This document shows, in pieces, positions 48,246 to 58,948 of a stretch of DNA of 64,000 bases. Made by a program: the position numbers and the translations under genes. Under the pieces are notes generated by a model. That model made no database searches. It saw only the letters and a list, made by a program, of their open reading frames with translations, and was not told the DNA's origin. How positions within the stretch are numbered: the stretch's first letter is position 1; every line of letters starts with the position of its first letter. This stretch comes from Micromussa lordhowensis. Lineage: Eukaryota > Cnidaria > Anthozoa > Scleractinia > Lobophylliidae. The stretch spans positions 1 to 64,000 of the forward strand of contig CAXHUQ010001507.1 of NCBI GenBank assembly GCA_964020085.1, written 5' to 3'.

Positions 48246-49098
48246 GTCAGCCTTTTAGTTTTTATGCTGCTCCTCTCTTCTTCCCAACTAACAAGAAAAG
48301 ATCCCCCCCCACCATCTACTATCTGTAAAGAATCGAAACTTTCACAATGTACTGAATGAGCAAATTTGTAAATTAAACCAAGTGAAATATTCAAAACATC
48401 CTAGGACTTATATTGACCTAATGATTAGCGCGTTGCTCCGAGTGCTTTCAAGTTAATATTTTCCCAAAGAAAGTTCGAATCGGAAAAAATGAGCCATTTT
48501 CTTTCTGGGGTGGTCTGGGGCATGATGCTCCCAAACATGTTCCAAAATTGAAGCATGTACGATGTTTTTCTCAATTCTGGGTGATAATATGGCGTCTTTA
48601 GAAATGACTATTTTAAATTCTTCTCTAACAAGCAATAATGAAAATATTCCAAACATGATAATCAATTATGTTTCTATTTAACTTTGATCTCAAAATGAGC
48701 CATGTCAATCAAACCTTTAAACACGTTAGAAATCATTGTTTCAACGCATGCAAAATAGTGTGAGATTGCATTCCTTGGCGTTATTCTCACGTTCAATACA
48801 CGGGGTTGAGAGCTCTGTTTACCTGTGATGAATTAGTATTAGCAAGTTCCTTGACCTTATCACTGTTGTTCCAGTTGCTTTGTTGCAACCCTGACACGTC
48901 TTTAGAGCCTCCCCTCCCCTCACCTCCTTGGGGTGTCCAAAAATATACAACCTTTTTTGTCTCATTCAGCAAATTTCCATTGTCCTATAATTTCCAGTTC
49001 TGTAAGTTAATAAAATTTCTTGCATCCGTTCAGCAAACAGTTGACTAATTTCGCATGGACTTTCTTTCGAGATGTCAAGAAACTTAATTATGTTTTAA
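48246..49098 (+). other. Palindrome arm sequence, no gene
   Basis: Matches 56,930-57,685 inverted along its length (GAGCCTCCCCTCCCCTCACC, CAGCAAATTTCCATTGTCC, CATGTTCCAAAATTGAAGC in diverged form). Short open frames on both strands overlap and are not conserved between the arms. Confidence 0.65.
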
Positions 49099-49462
49099 GA
49101 TAATTCTAGTCCGCACTGCGCACTCTCGAGAGTTTGTTTGCGTTTTTCGTTTTGTTTCATGTAAGACATCACAAAATGTAAATATTTGGCAACTACTTAC
49201 GTGAAGTAAATTCAAGACAATCACCATTATGGTTGCGAAGCGGTTGAAGCTTAATGCTTCGTTCTCTATCATATCACCTGATGAAACTACTTTGCAGCTG
49301 TAAAAATCAATGAATCTGTTGGAAAAAGAATTTGAAAGGCCTCAAAGATAAGGTATGTGTTTGGTAACAAATAATATCGATTCGCATTCCATCGAGTGGG
49401 AACTTAATTATGTTTATATACATTAGGGTGTCAAGACTGCGCAGTATGGACTAGAAATCATC
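49099..49462 (+). repeat. TIR MITE, same family as 38,767, copy 2
   Basis: Begins GATAATTCTAGTCCGCACTG and ends CAGTATGGACTAGAAATCAT followed by C; the termini are inverted repeats of about 25 bp. Interior blocks are TCATGTAAGACATCACAAAA, ATGGTTGCGAAGCGG and AGGCCTCAAAGATAAGGTAT. The inverted partner in the right arm is 56,489-56,850. Confidence 0.8.
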
Positions 49463-50091
49463 TTTCATTACAGGGAGCACTCGATCTTGGCGAGAGGGAA
49501 GAGAGTAACTAAAAAAATTAAAAGAATAGTTTCCCTTTGTCTCCTGTTGTCTCCTGTTGTCATGACCTTATAGGGAAAACCGCTACCTACAAGTCCTGCG
49601 GTTGGTTCGTTGTGTTGCTTACGATTCGTGTTGCTGGCCACTATAATAGCTTACGTTTTGGTTTGAAAACCGCTGAAATGTAAATCGTGGTACATCAAGA
49701 CAATTCTATTTACATAATTAACGTTTTCCTTTGTAATTGATAATACTCCAATACTGCAATACTCCCCAGCCCCGAAGATGAGCTCATTAAATTATCTTGC
49801 ATTAAGACGTTATCACCTCCGTTGCGTCGTTCTGAAGAAATATTTTTAAACCCACTTTTGTTACTATATACCAACTAAGTCTCATCACACTCGATTGAAT
49901 ATTCTTGAAGTTACGGAAGGAGGGAGAAGAGTTCCGCAGCCGTTGTAGAAGAACGCAAAAGTCATAATGCTTTGTGGTTCAATGCCCTAAAATGTACACT
50001 AGGATTATTCTAATGACGATCATTTTAATTTGAAACACCCTGCATAACGAAACCTAACCGATGGTATCATACTTGAATTGTATTTAACAAA
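49463..50091 (+). other. Palindrome arm sequence, no gene
   Basis: Includes a short direct repeat, TGTCTCCTGTTGTCTCCTG, near 49,540. 49,960-50,090 matches 55,660-55,760 inverted (TTCAATGCCCTAAAATGTAC, ACCCTGCATAACGAAACC). The piece 49,470-49,950 has no clear partner. No gene was recognised. Confidence 0.6.
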
Positions 50092-50118
50092 TAGATTCCA
50101 TGTTGCCGTGCGTCTGTT

Positions 50119-50226
50119 CAGTAATAGATCACAGATGACGTCACACTGTGGTAAGAAGGACTGTGATAGGCGAGAGTGTCACTGATGTTCTTACCACATT
50201 TTGACGTCTTCTGTGATATATTACTG
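50119..50226. repeat. Hairpin repeat with ACAGATGACGTCA arms
   Basis: CAGTAATAGATCACAGATGA followed by CGTCACACTGTGGTAAGAA is mirrored by TTCTTACCACATTTTGACGT and CTTCTGTGATATATTACTG. A middle portion of about 28 bp separates the arms. It looks like the terminal part of a widespread cnidarian foldback repeat (recalled). Confidence 0.8.
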
Positions 50227-50731
50227 GAAGAATTAAACTGCGAAAATCTACAAATCTTAAAGAAAATGCTGGATACGTCTAGTCAGTTTTTGTCATCAGA
50301 GCAGCCCAGTGAGCCGAAGAGTTTGGATGTTGCCTTGAGTATTGCAGGAGTTGAAAAAATACGCTCGGAAAACTTGCGATTGCGGTCAACCCGGAGGTCA
50401 ATTCGATTCAAGTTTTGAACGGAAAAGAGCGCCAGTGACGGTGGAAATTTGTGTCCTCTGTGGTCGGCGATTCTCAAATCAGTTTGTGTTTATTTTGATG
50501 TTTCGCAATTCCCGACATCAATCAGTGACTGAGAAAAGTTGAATTTATTAAATGAATTAATGAATTAATCTCATATAAACGTTTTGTTTATTGGGTTTGT
50601 TAAATTCGAGAAAAAGCAAAGGTTTTCGGCTTACGAAGACCAATTTCAGTTGTGTAACTTTGGCTTGGTCTCGCTCGATTACCGACTGCTCGAGTATTTT
50701 TTCTGAGCCATTTTCTAAAAGAGAAATAGAG

Positions 50732-50743
50732 GATATTACATGA

Positions 50744-50775
<32 letters not shown>

Positions 50776-50820
50776 TTCAACTCGATATCTCACGAGTGAG
50801 CGCAGCGAACGAGTGAGATG

Positions 50821-50855
<35 letters not shown>

Positions 50856-50875
50856 CAAGCGAGCATGTAATATTC
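50732..50875. repeat. Foldback element with GAGTGAGCGCAGCGA loop
   Basis: The left arm GATATTACATGACCGCGCGT continues TGGATATGAATTTTATCTTC and GTGTTCAACTCGA. The right arm mirrors it to GCATGTAATATT. The apex is CACGAGTGAGCGCAGCGAAC. It shares this apex with the hairpin at 99-233 although the arms are unrelated. Confidence 0.83.
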
Positions 50876-50876
50876 T

Positions 50877-51214
50877 GTTTATTACATAAACATACTAATG
50901 AAGACGTTTTTGACGATTTTCCGAAGATTTCCGACCACTTTCCGAAGATTTCCGAAGATTCGCCAAAATTGTTCCGAAGGTAAGGCGAACGTTTCCGAAC
51001 ATTTTCGGAGATTTTCCGAAGATTACCGAAGATTTCCGAAGATTTCCGAGGATGCACCGATGATGTTTCGATCATACAGTAACATATCTAAGTACTTTTT
51101 AAGGGATTTAGGAACCATAGCAATAGCGATCATTTTAGTAGCTATGGTAACCATAACGACGGTGATCTCTTCACGTGTGAAGATAACATGTTATCTTCAC
51201 GTGTGAAGATATGC

Positions 51215-51257
<43 letters not shown>

Positions 51258-51265
51258 GTAATAAA
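50877..51265. repeat. Outer foldback enclosing a TTCCGAAGAT minisatellite
   Basis: GTTTATTACATAAACA at 50,877 is mirrored by TGTTTATGTAATAAAC ending near 51,265. Between 50,915 and 51,055 the 10-mer TTCCGAAGAT recurs about ten times in degenerate form. Near 51,171-51,210 CTTCACGTGTGAAGATAAC and its near-mirror form a short palindrome. No coding function is claimed. Confidence 0.7.
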
Positions 51266-51507
51266 CGGCTTTATCTTTCTTCTTCCTGCTAGACTATGCT
51301 TCTTGTACCTGTTCAATGCCTCTATAATACTTTTTTGTACATATCTTTTGCTTAACCATGTAAAATATTATCTAAATTCTCAAAACATTTTAAAACACAG
51401 AGGGAAGAGCTTTTTAATGATGACGTCAATCGTGCATCTGTCCTCTAATAGATCATAGGCGAGAACCAATCAAAATGCGAGAATAACTTGGGATATTATA
51501 TAATTCG

Positions 51508-53300
51508 TACTGGATAACTGGTAATCGAACTTGTGCGCCTAGAAACTGATATTGATCCTGCGAGCCCACTCCTGAAAGGATGGACAGTCACCCCACCACC
51601 GGAGCACATGAAACTCGGATATTGAAAGATTTGCTGGATCGAATGTTCAAGTATCACAAATGCTGTATGCTTTTCAAAAGAAGCATACCCTAAGTAAACT
51701 AATAAGAGCAAGATGCGTCCAATATAAAGGCTAAGTTTCCAGAGCTAAGTAAACGTTGTTTTCGAGAGATGGTTTTATTATTCTTTTCTAAAAGGCACTG
51801 CAATCATTTTGGGCTAGGTTGTGCAAAACAGGATTCAGGTAATTTTCAGTCTGTTTAATAATCGAACCCTGCATCATCTCTCAGCTATGCACTGAGTGTT
51901 AGGGGAAAAACTTGAAAACGGTTTTCTAGAGCGAACAGGCAGCTCTGCTCTGAGTAACATTTGTGTGCGAGAAATCTGTAATATGGTCTGCCAATTTATC
52001 CAAGTGTAGGCAAATTGAGTTTTCAAAAGGATCATTTTAAGGGCTCAAGAGGTTAAATAAAATTGACGTGCATTAACTTATCTGAACTTCCATGCATAGA
52101 GATGTTTCAACTTGAAGGGATCGTTTGGGATGAAAAACTGAAATGCCGCTTTCGGTCAAGCCGTCTGAACGTGGCCTCCAAGACTCCAGTGCAGTTATTC
52201 CTTCGGACAGGACTGCTAGCACGTTCGGCTAAAAAAAAGAAAATGCAACAGACAAGTGTGACTACCAAATTTAAATCATACAAGTGATATGCAAAAAGAA
52301 TTCATAAATTCTGAATGTTCACGTGAATTTTGACTGCCCGCAACAAAACTAAGTCTGTAGCTCCCCAGCGTAATAAACGAGAGAATAAATCCTGAAGCCA
52401 AGAACAGGGACGACTGTATGGCATTTCAGCACAATTATTTGCTAAGGAATAACGCATGGAACAAAAATAGCAAAATTATCTAATTGCAGCACCTTTCTCC
52501 CCATATTGGAATAAACTTTATCAAAACTACTTACTACTGCTAGAAATGATAGAACGCAACCAAAACTGAGAGGCAGGAGAAAACCAGGCTAGGAATTTAC
52601 AACACAAACTATGTCCTCGCCATTTCAAGCAAAGGAAATATCTACGCGACTACCCTCCAAATCTGGAAAGTTTCAAATTAAAATAGAACAAGGGCTTTAG
52701 GTAGACAATTGAGAATACGAAACGAAATTAACCTACATTTCGACGACTGCCTAAACGAAATATTTCAGCAACTCCGCCCGTACCTCGATAACTAATCGCC
52801 GAATGTATATCTGCGCGTCGAAGTCTTCATGACAGAATGGATATATTTGAACAGTTTTGGTCCCAGATAGAACAAGCAACTAAAATCTAGGAGGATTAAT
52901 TGCAACTCAGAGAAGAGAGAAAACATGAACTTATCTGAAGCGAGCACATCGGAGAGAAAGATGACCATCCATCATCCCGAGACATTGTCGACCAACACCG
53001 AAATGAGTCTGTCGTTTGACACTTGCTTATAAATTGCTATTAAAATTCATGTATTCCGAAATGTGTGCTATGTTTAAATTGCACTATACTCCTTTTCTGG
53101 ATGTTTGATATCTTTGGTTCATTAGGGTGCACAATACGACGAGAATATCACGTCCTCCAATGTCCAATGAGGACTGCTATTAATATTTGCGTCACTGACT
53201 TTGCAAGGTTTTCAAATTAAGGCGTTGTTGAATTAAAGAACTGAGAAATGCAAAGCGATCAATTGTACGTACAAGGTGTTCTGACTTGCAACCGTGACAG
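51508..53300 (+). other. Innermost left palindrome arm, no gene
   Basis: Pairs with 53,866-55,640. The stretch 52,063-52,130 is essentially identical to the complement of 55,145-55,210 over about 70 bases, far closer than the rest of the arms. 52,378-52,530 is also a diverged direct copy of 46,335-46,480. No gene is supported. Confidence 0.65.
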
Positions 53301-53865
53301 TTTTATCACGTCGAATGCAACATTGATGGTATTTTATTTTATCTTATCTTGGGCGCAAAGAAATTTTGGAAAAAATGCAAGTTTCTTGATTTCTCGTTCG
53401 GCACGTCCCATCAGTTGTTGCTACCAAATATTCATGGTTTTTCGCATTTCCTTTCAAGCTTTTAGAAGTTTCTTTGTATTATCATTTTACATGTTTTCCG
53501 CGCTATATTTGATTCTTCGGTTTTCGACACCGCTTATCGCTTTGTTACATCGCTTGGTTTACCTCTTTGTTATACTGCTTCGCTACACATCGTACAGCTC
53601 TTACAAGGTTTTAAAGTGTCTATGTAACGTCTCAACGCGTCGCTTCAGTGAAACTTTCCTAAACCTGCTGGAGTCGCGAGCTTTGTTGCGGCAATCGTTT
53701 CTAAAGCACGTTAAGAATTATTTGGCACGTCCGAACGACATTTGGAATTCACGTTGTTGACGTCCTGTGAGAAACCTAACATCTTTCCTCTCACACCATT
53801 TGTCATGCAAAAGCTGTTTCTACACTTAAAAATTCAATTTCTACCAAAAACGATCATCTTAATGG
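53301..53865. other. Palindrome spacer (single-copy centre)
   Basis: About 565 bp between the innermost matching bases (GGTGTTCTGAC near 53,277 and GTCAGAACACC near 53,880). No inverted partner exists within it. It lies mostly inside a plus-strand frame opening in the left arm at 53,248 and ending at 53,760 (170 codons). The predicted peptide is rich in F, L, S, Y and R with long hydrophobic stretches and matches nothing I know. I do not call it a gene: its start lies in repeated arm sequence and the composition fits T-rich non-coding DNA. Confidence 0.6.
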
Positions 53866-54550
53866 TAACGTGATTGCAGTCAGAACACCTTGTAGGTTTA
53901 ATTGATCGCCTTGCATTTTTCAGTTCTTTCAACAACGCCTTAATTTGAAAACCTTGCAAAGTCAGTGACACAATAATTGATAGCAGTCCTCGTTGTACAT
54001 TGGAGGGCGTGATATTCTCGTCGTATTGTGCAACCTAACGAACCAAAGACATGAAACATCCAGAAAATGAGTATACATTAGTGCTTTTTAGAACATAGCA
54101 CGTATTTCGGAATACATAACACCCTTTGCATAAATGGCGCCTAAATTTAAATAACAATACTTTTTACGTCCTTAGCCTCGTACTTATGTTTCCAGACAAA
54201 GGATTTTTCACATGAATGTGAGGCTTAGGATGTATGAGTATTGTTATTCAAATTTAGGCGCCATTTATGCAAAGGTAACATGAATTTCAATAGAAAGATA
54301 TAAGCGATATAATATACTATATAGGTGTGAAACGACACACCCATTTCGATGTTGGTCGACGATGTCTCGGGAAGATGAATGGTCATTTTTCTCTCTGATG
54401 CCGCTTCAGGTAAGTTCATGCTTCCTCTCTTATCTGAGTTGCGATTCATCCTCCTAGTTTTTAGTTGTTTTAGCTAGCTTGGACCAAAACTGTTTGATAC
54501 TTAAATAATAAAGAGGGCGAGTTTCTAAAGACTGACTGTGGTGCTGCGTC

Positions 54551-54640
54551 GTAAAGAGATTCGGAAACTGACGTTTCGAGCGTTAGCCCTTCGTCGGAGC
54601 GAAGGGCTAACCTTGAAACGTCAGCTTCCAAACTCTTTAC
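54551..54640. repeat. 90-bp hairpin, ACGTTTCGAGCGTTAGCCCTTCG repeat
   Basis: GTAAAGAGATTCGGAAACTG and ACGTTTCGAGCGTTAGCCC pair with GGGCTAACCTTGAAACGT, then CAGCTTCCAAACTCTTTAC, around a CTTCGTCGGAGCGAAG apex. It has no partner in the left arm, so it is a right-arm insertion or a left-arm loss. I recall this motif as part of dispersed Penelope-like elements of aquatic animals: the minus strand reads SDEGLTLETS. That attribution is tentative. Confidence 0.75.
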
Positions 54641-56488
54641 GGTGTCCAATTCACATTATCAACCCAGTTGATAAAACCAAATTATCTTGTGATACTTAAA
54701 TATATCCATTCTGTCATGCAGACTTTGATGTGCAGATATCCATGCAGTGTTAGTTGTCGAAATATGGCGGAGTTAGTTGCCAAAGTATTCGGTTGAGGCA
54801 GTCGTCAAACTGTCACGGTTGACAGTTTCGTTTCATATTCTCAATTGTCTACCTAAAGCCCTTGTTCTATTGCAGTTTCAAAATTTCCAGATTTGGAAGG
54901 CAACCGCGTAGATATTTTCCTTTTTCTTGAAATGGCGAGGACATTCACTCGAACTTTCAGAGTTTAAGAATTCTTATTGCCATCACTTGTGATCTTTATT
55001 TAAATTTGGTAGTCACACTTGTCTGTTGTCAGTTCTTTTCTAGACAAACGTACTAGCAGTCGTGTCCGAAGGAATAACTGCACTGGAGTGTTGGAGGCCA
55101 TGTTCAACCGGCTTGATCGAAACCAGCATTTCAGTGTTTCATCCCAAACGATCCCTTCAAGTTGAAACATCTCTATGCATGGAAGTTCAGATAAGTTAAT
55201 GCACGTTCTCAAGTTAATTTTTTCCCCTAACGTTCAAAGCATAGCTGCCACAGAGCTGTTGCAGGGTTTAATTGTTAAACTGACTGAAAATTACCTCATT
55301 GAATCCTATTTTGCACAACCTAACCTAAAATGATTGCGGGACCTTTTAGAAAAAAACGACAAAGCCGTCTCTCAAAAACAACGTTTACTTAGCTTTGGAA
55401 ATTTAGCTTTGGAAACTTAGCTTTTAAATTGGATGCATCTTGCTCTTGTTATTTAAATTGGGTATGCTTCCCTTGAAAAGTGTACAGCATTTCTGATGCT
55501 TGAACATTCGACCCAGCAAATCTTTCGATTTTACGTTTCATGTGCCCCGGTAGTGGCGTGACGGTCCTACTTTTCAGGAGTGGACTCAGCGGATCAATAT
55601 CGGTTCACAAGCTCGATTACCAGTTATCCAGTACGAAATACAATTCAGGTACGATACCATCGGCAAGGTTTCGTTATGCAGGGTGTTTAAAATTAAAATG
55701 ACTGGCATTAGAATAATCCTAGTTTACATTTTAGGGCATTGAACCACAAAGCATATGATAGGACCTTATTGATGGAGATGATTTTAAATGCCAACGTCTG
55801 TTTTTCAAAACTGTGGAATATCACTTATAATGGTGGGTTCTAATTCGGATGATGCACGTTCACCTCTTTCGAGACCTGATACCGAAGACTTTAAAAATGT
55901 AAAAACTTCATGAAACTTGTTATACCAAATTGTTTACAGAAAAATTTTCGATAAAGTCTTAAGTCTGTTACCTGTTACTAAATAAATATGGAAAATTTAC
56001 AAACGGTTAAATTCAACTCGCGCACTCTCCGTCAACGCCCTGGCTTGGATAAGGTTAAATAAACTCGCTGAACATAACGATTTGAAACACAAAAATGTTC
56101 TACAATTATGAGATTAAAATGAAATACTCCGGCTATATTGTTATGATAGAAAATACAACACAACTCCAACAGTAGAGAGCTTTATCTTGAAAATAAGTTT
56201 GATACTTTCCCAATTCAGATAAATGTTCAACAACTGAAACAAACTTGCAGAATAGGTTATTCTCCATTATCAGTTCTTTTGGCTTAAACATTTACCGATA
56301 GCAATGCTAGAACAGGGCAGTAAAGTTTTCAAATCTCCATGGCGATTGGCTTGAGTAATTCTTTTAAGGTCTTTTAGGTGGTCAAAAAGACATTGTATCG
56401 CCGCGCTTGTGATTTTTGATTAGTCAGAATACGCTTGTACAACATTTACTATCCGAGAAAAATGTATGGGGCTTATAAGCTCAATGAA
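54641..56488 (-). other. Right palindrome arm, no gene
   Basis: 54,650-55,760 pairs with the left arm in several segments. 55,770-56,470 has no clear partner and contains only AT-rich DNA with short open frames. No RNA gene or protein motif was seen. Confidence 0.6.
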
Positions 56489-56850
56489 GATTATTTCTAA
56501 TCCGTACTGCGCAGTCTTAACACCCTAATATTTTTAAACATAAGTTTCCACTCGCTGGAATGCGAGTCGATGCTATTCGTTACGAATCGCGTACCTTAAT
56601 CTTTGAGGCCTTTCAAATTCTTTTTCAAACAGCTTCACTGATTTTTATAGGTACAAAGTGGTTTTATCAAGTGATATGAGAAAGAACGCGGCATAAAGCT
56701 GCAACCGCTTCGCATCCACAATGGCGGTTGTTTGGAATTTACTTCATGTAAGTAGTTGCGAAATATTTACGTTTTGTGATGTTTTACATGAAACAAAACA
56801 AAAAACGCAAACAAACTCTTGAGAGTGCGCAGTACGGACTGGAAATAATT
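56489..56850 (-). repeat. TIR MITE, same family as 38,767, copy 3
   Basis: Begins GATTATTTCTAATCCGTACT and ends GCGCAGTACGGACTGGAAAT followed by AATT. Inverted counterpart of 49,099-49,462, with matching interior (GAGGCCTTTCAAATTCTTTT, AACCGCTTCGCATCC). It was present before the inverted duplication. Confidence 0.8.
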
Positions 56851-57683
56851 TTTAAACATAATAGAGTTTCTTGACGTCTCGATAATTATCAAGGCATAAT
56901 AATATTGCTGTAGACAGTCCATGCTGTCAAATGTAAGGAATTAATTTAAAACTTACAGAACTGAAAATTATGGGGCAATGGCAATTTGCTGAATGAAAAA
57001 AAGTTGTAAATGTTTGGACACCAAAAGGTGGGGGGAGGGGAGGCTCTAAAAACATGTCAGGGTTACGACAAAGCAACTGGTACAGTGATCAGGTCAAGGA
57101 ACTTTTTGCCACTGGATCATCATAGCTAAACAGAGCTCTCAAGCTTCATGTATTGAACGTGAGAATAACGCCAAGGAATATAATCTCGAACTCTTTTTGC
57201 ATGCGTTGAGACAATGATTTCTAACGCGTTTAAAGTTTTGATTGAAATGGCTCATTTTGAGAGAAAATTAAAGTACAAACATAACTGATTACCATCTTTG
57301 GAATAATTCATTGTTACTTGTTAAAGGAGAATTTAAAATTGTCATTACTAAAACTGCCATAATATCACCGACAATTGAGAAAAACATGATTTACATGGTT
57401 CAATTTGATAACATGTTTGGGAGCATCATGCCCTAGACCACCCTTGAAAGAAAAAGGCTCGGGTTTTTTTCCGATTCGAACTTTTTGGGAAAATATTAAC
57501 TTGAAAGCACTTAGAGCAACGCGTTAATCATTAGGTCAATATACGTCCTACGCACTTGGTTTTATTTACAAATTTGCTCATTCAGTACATTGTGAAAGTT
57601 TCGATTCTTTCGATGGGGAGGGGGGATCTTTCATTATTGGTTGGAAAAAAGAGGGGAGCAGCCTAAAAACTAAAACGCTGACA

Positions 57684-57685
<2 letters not shown>
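56851..57685 (-). other. Right palindrome arm, no gene
   Basis: Inverted counterpart of 48,246-49,050, including the GGTGGGGGGAGGGGAGGCTC purine run (57,030-57,050) and GATGGGGAGGGGGGATC near 57,615. No coding signal was seen. Confidence 0.65.
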
Positions 57686-57735
<50 letters not shown>

Positions 57736-58319
57736 CATTATTGTTACTATATTTTTTTTATTTTAATAATAAACAACTTTATTCACAATTTAAAACAAAT
57801 AACTTACTTACATAATATGCTGGGTATAAAAGACTTGTTTCGGCTATAAAATAATTACATGAGTACATTTGAGAGAATAGCAATAAATTATCTTAATGAA
57901 ATATATCACAAAATACTAAAATCGTTCATACTGGGAATACACTGTCTCAAACATTCGCAATAATAATAATAATAATTATTATTATGTCCTTTTTGGTTTT
58001 TTTATCTTTGTAAGTTTTTTCTTTTTTATCTTTTTGGTTTTCTTTTTTATCTTTGTAAGTATTTTATTGTCTTAATAATAATAATAACTCGAAGTTTTTT
58101 GTTTTAATCTCAGACGTTGCTCCAGAAAGGACACTATTGTACGCGCGAAGGACATGTCTAAAAATAAAATGAGGCTGTGAATTAACTAATATAACAACGT
58201 TAGTATTTATGTATTTATTTATTGTACCAGACTTAATACGAAACCCATCAGATGTGAAGTTCAGTCCACAAGCCGCTTTACCACTCTTGGCGTAATGTTA
58301 TGCAATAAACATTTTTAAT
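57686..58319 (-). mobile_element. AAT microsatellites and a retroelement 3' tail
   Basis: (AAT)n tracts lie at 57,686-57,735, 57,958-57,985 and 58,068-58,087. Between them, on the minus strand, 57,955-57,770 reads as an AT-rich trailer ending TTGTGAATAAAGTTGTTTAT and an A-rich run, typical of a LINE 3' end with a polyadenylation signal. No coding part remains. 58,000-58,060 repeats TTTTTATCTTTGTAAG twice. Confidence 0.55.
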
Positions 58320-58639
58320 AAAAAATAATAATAATAATAATAATAATAATTAAATAATAATAATAACAATAACAATAGATTAATAAATTTACTACTAATA
58401 CAATAACAATAGTTCTACATATAAAATTACAATTTGACATAAAAAGAAGAAATTCTAAAGCAATTTAAAGATAAAAATTATAAATTCGATAATCAATTAA
58501 CAGACTTTACTATTAAAATTTCAATTGAATATTAGAAACTAGCCGAGTCTTGTAATCAAAGTCATTGTCAAAAAAAAAAAAGAAAAACAACTAATAAATA
58601 GCTGCTTCAGCCGTTTGAATGTCAACGAAAAGAAAACTA
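58320..58639 (-). mobile_element. 3' trailer of the minus-strand retroelement
   Basis: AT-rich sequence after the stop of the frame at 58,640-58,948, read on the minus strand. It ends in (TTA)n at 58,325-58,372, which may be the element's microsatellite tail. Confidence 0.5.
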
Positions 58640-58948
58640 TTAGATTCGTGCTTGGGTTTTCTCTACATCCAGATCGGCGTCACCCATCTCTATATTGTTC
58701 CTTCTCTTGATAGTGCGTGAACCCCTTAGGCATAGAAGAGCCGCTTTCAAAATTGCAAAAGAGACTTTGGTTCTGACCCATGCGATAGTCGTGGAGTAGT
58801 CTTCCCCTTTCTTAATTGCCAAAAGCTCCGCTAGTCTGCTGTCGTATCGTTTGCATTCTTCAGCCATTCCTCCTGTAGATGACAATACTAGTGGAGTAAA
58901 TGTCCCTTGCTCGATATCCATAACTCTCTTTGCGTATGAGCGCTTTTT
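58640..58948 (-). pseudogene. Retroelement polyprotein C-terminal fragment
   Basis: Minus-strand open frame of about 102 codons, in frame upstream to 58,948, where an AAT microsatellite begins. It reads [20 protein letters not shown], then [34 protein letters not shown] and [18 protein letters not shown], ending at a stop. The E.GTFTPLV..TGGM and CLRGSR blocks are a C-terminal signature I recall from reverse-transcriptase-bearing elements of cnidarians and other metazoans; I cannot name the clade. The copy is 5'-truncated, with no palm domain. The remaining frame has no internal break, so it may be a relatively young insertion. It lies in the right palindrome arm only, at the position where the left arm carries the LINE of 47,167. 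Confidence 0.65.

Larger units (their letters stand above)
50092..51507. mobile_element. 1.4-kb composite insertion of foldback elements
   Basis: The right arm reads continuously where the left is interrupted: the complement of 55,620-55,665 runs GAATTGTATTTCGTACTGGA, while the left arm has GAATTGTATTT at about 50,081-50,091 and CGTACTGGA from 51,508. Everything between is therefore inserted. It contains an ACAGATGACGTCA-type hairpin (50,119-50,226), a hairpin at 50,732-50,875, a degenerate TTCCGAAGAT repeat and an outer foldback (50,877-51,265). Its right end again carries TAATAGATCATAGG and GATGACGTCAATCG. A minus-strand frame (51,075-50,557) is open for 172 codons but lies across these repeats, so I treat it as repeat translation. 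Confidence 0.75.
38330..53300 (+). repeat. Left arm of a giant imperfect palindrome
   Basis: Segments of this arm reappear inverted and in reversed order in 53,866-64,000. Pairs I matched by eye: 38,340-38,440 with 63,870-64,000; 39,520-39,640 with 63,150-63,290; 42,330-43,080 with 62,205-63,010; 43,400-43,860 with 59,985-60,470; 46,680-47,030 with 59,630-59,970; 48,235-49,050 with 56,950-57,690; 49,099-49,462 with 56,489-56,850; 49,960-50,090 with 55,660-55,760; 51,508-51,760 with 55,370-55,635; 52,060-52,290 with 54,990-55,210; 52,625-52,740 with 54,840-54,945; 53,050-53,290 with 53,880-54,130. Identity looks like 75-95% depending on the segment. Differences in spacing come from insertions listed separately. 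Confidence 0.88.

Noticed and set aside
50176..50418. 80-codon open frame beginning inside a hairpin repeat
   Set aside because: It starts in the hairpin, has no recognisable domain, and overlaps another frame.
50557..51075. 172-codon minus-strand open frame
   Set aside because: It spans a hairpin repeat and a 10-bp minisatellite. The peptide is a translation of dispersed repeats and not a single gene.
52063..52287. Open frame with a matching frame at 55,000-55,212 on the other strand, as a conserved duplicate gene
   Set aside because: The two frames are paired only because they lie in the palindrome arms. Counting by eye, amino-acid-changing differences (K/T, R/W, V/M, K/N, G/R, A/V) outnumber silent ones (about three), and the C-termini diverge, so there is no sign of protein-level constraint.
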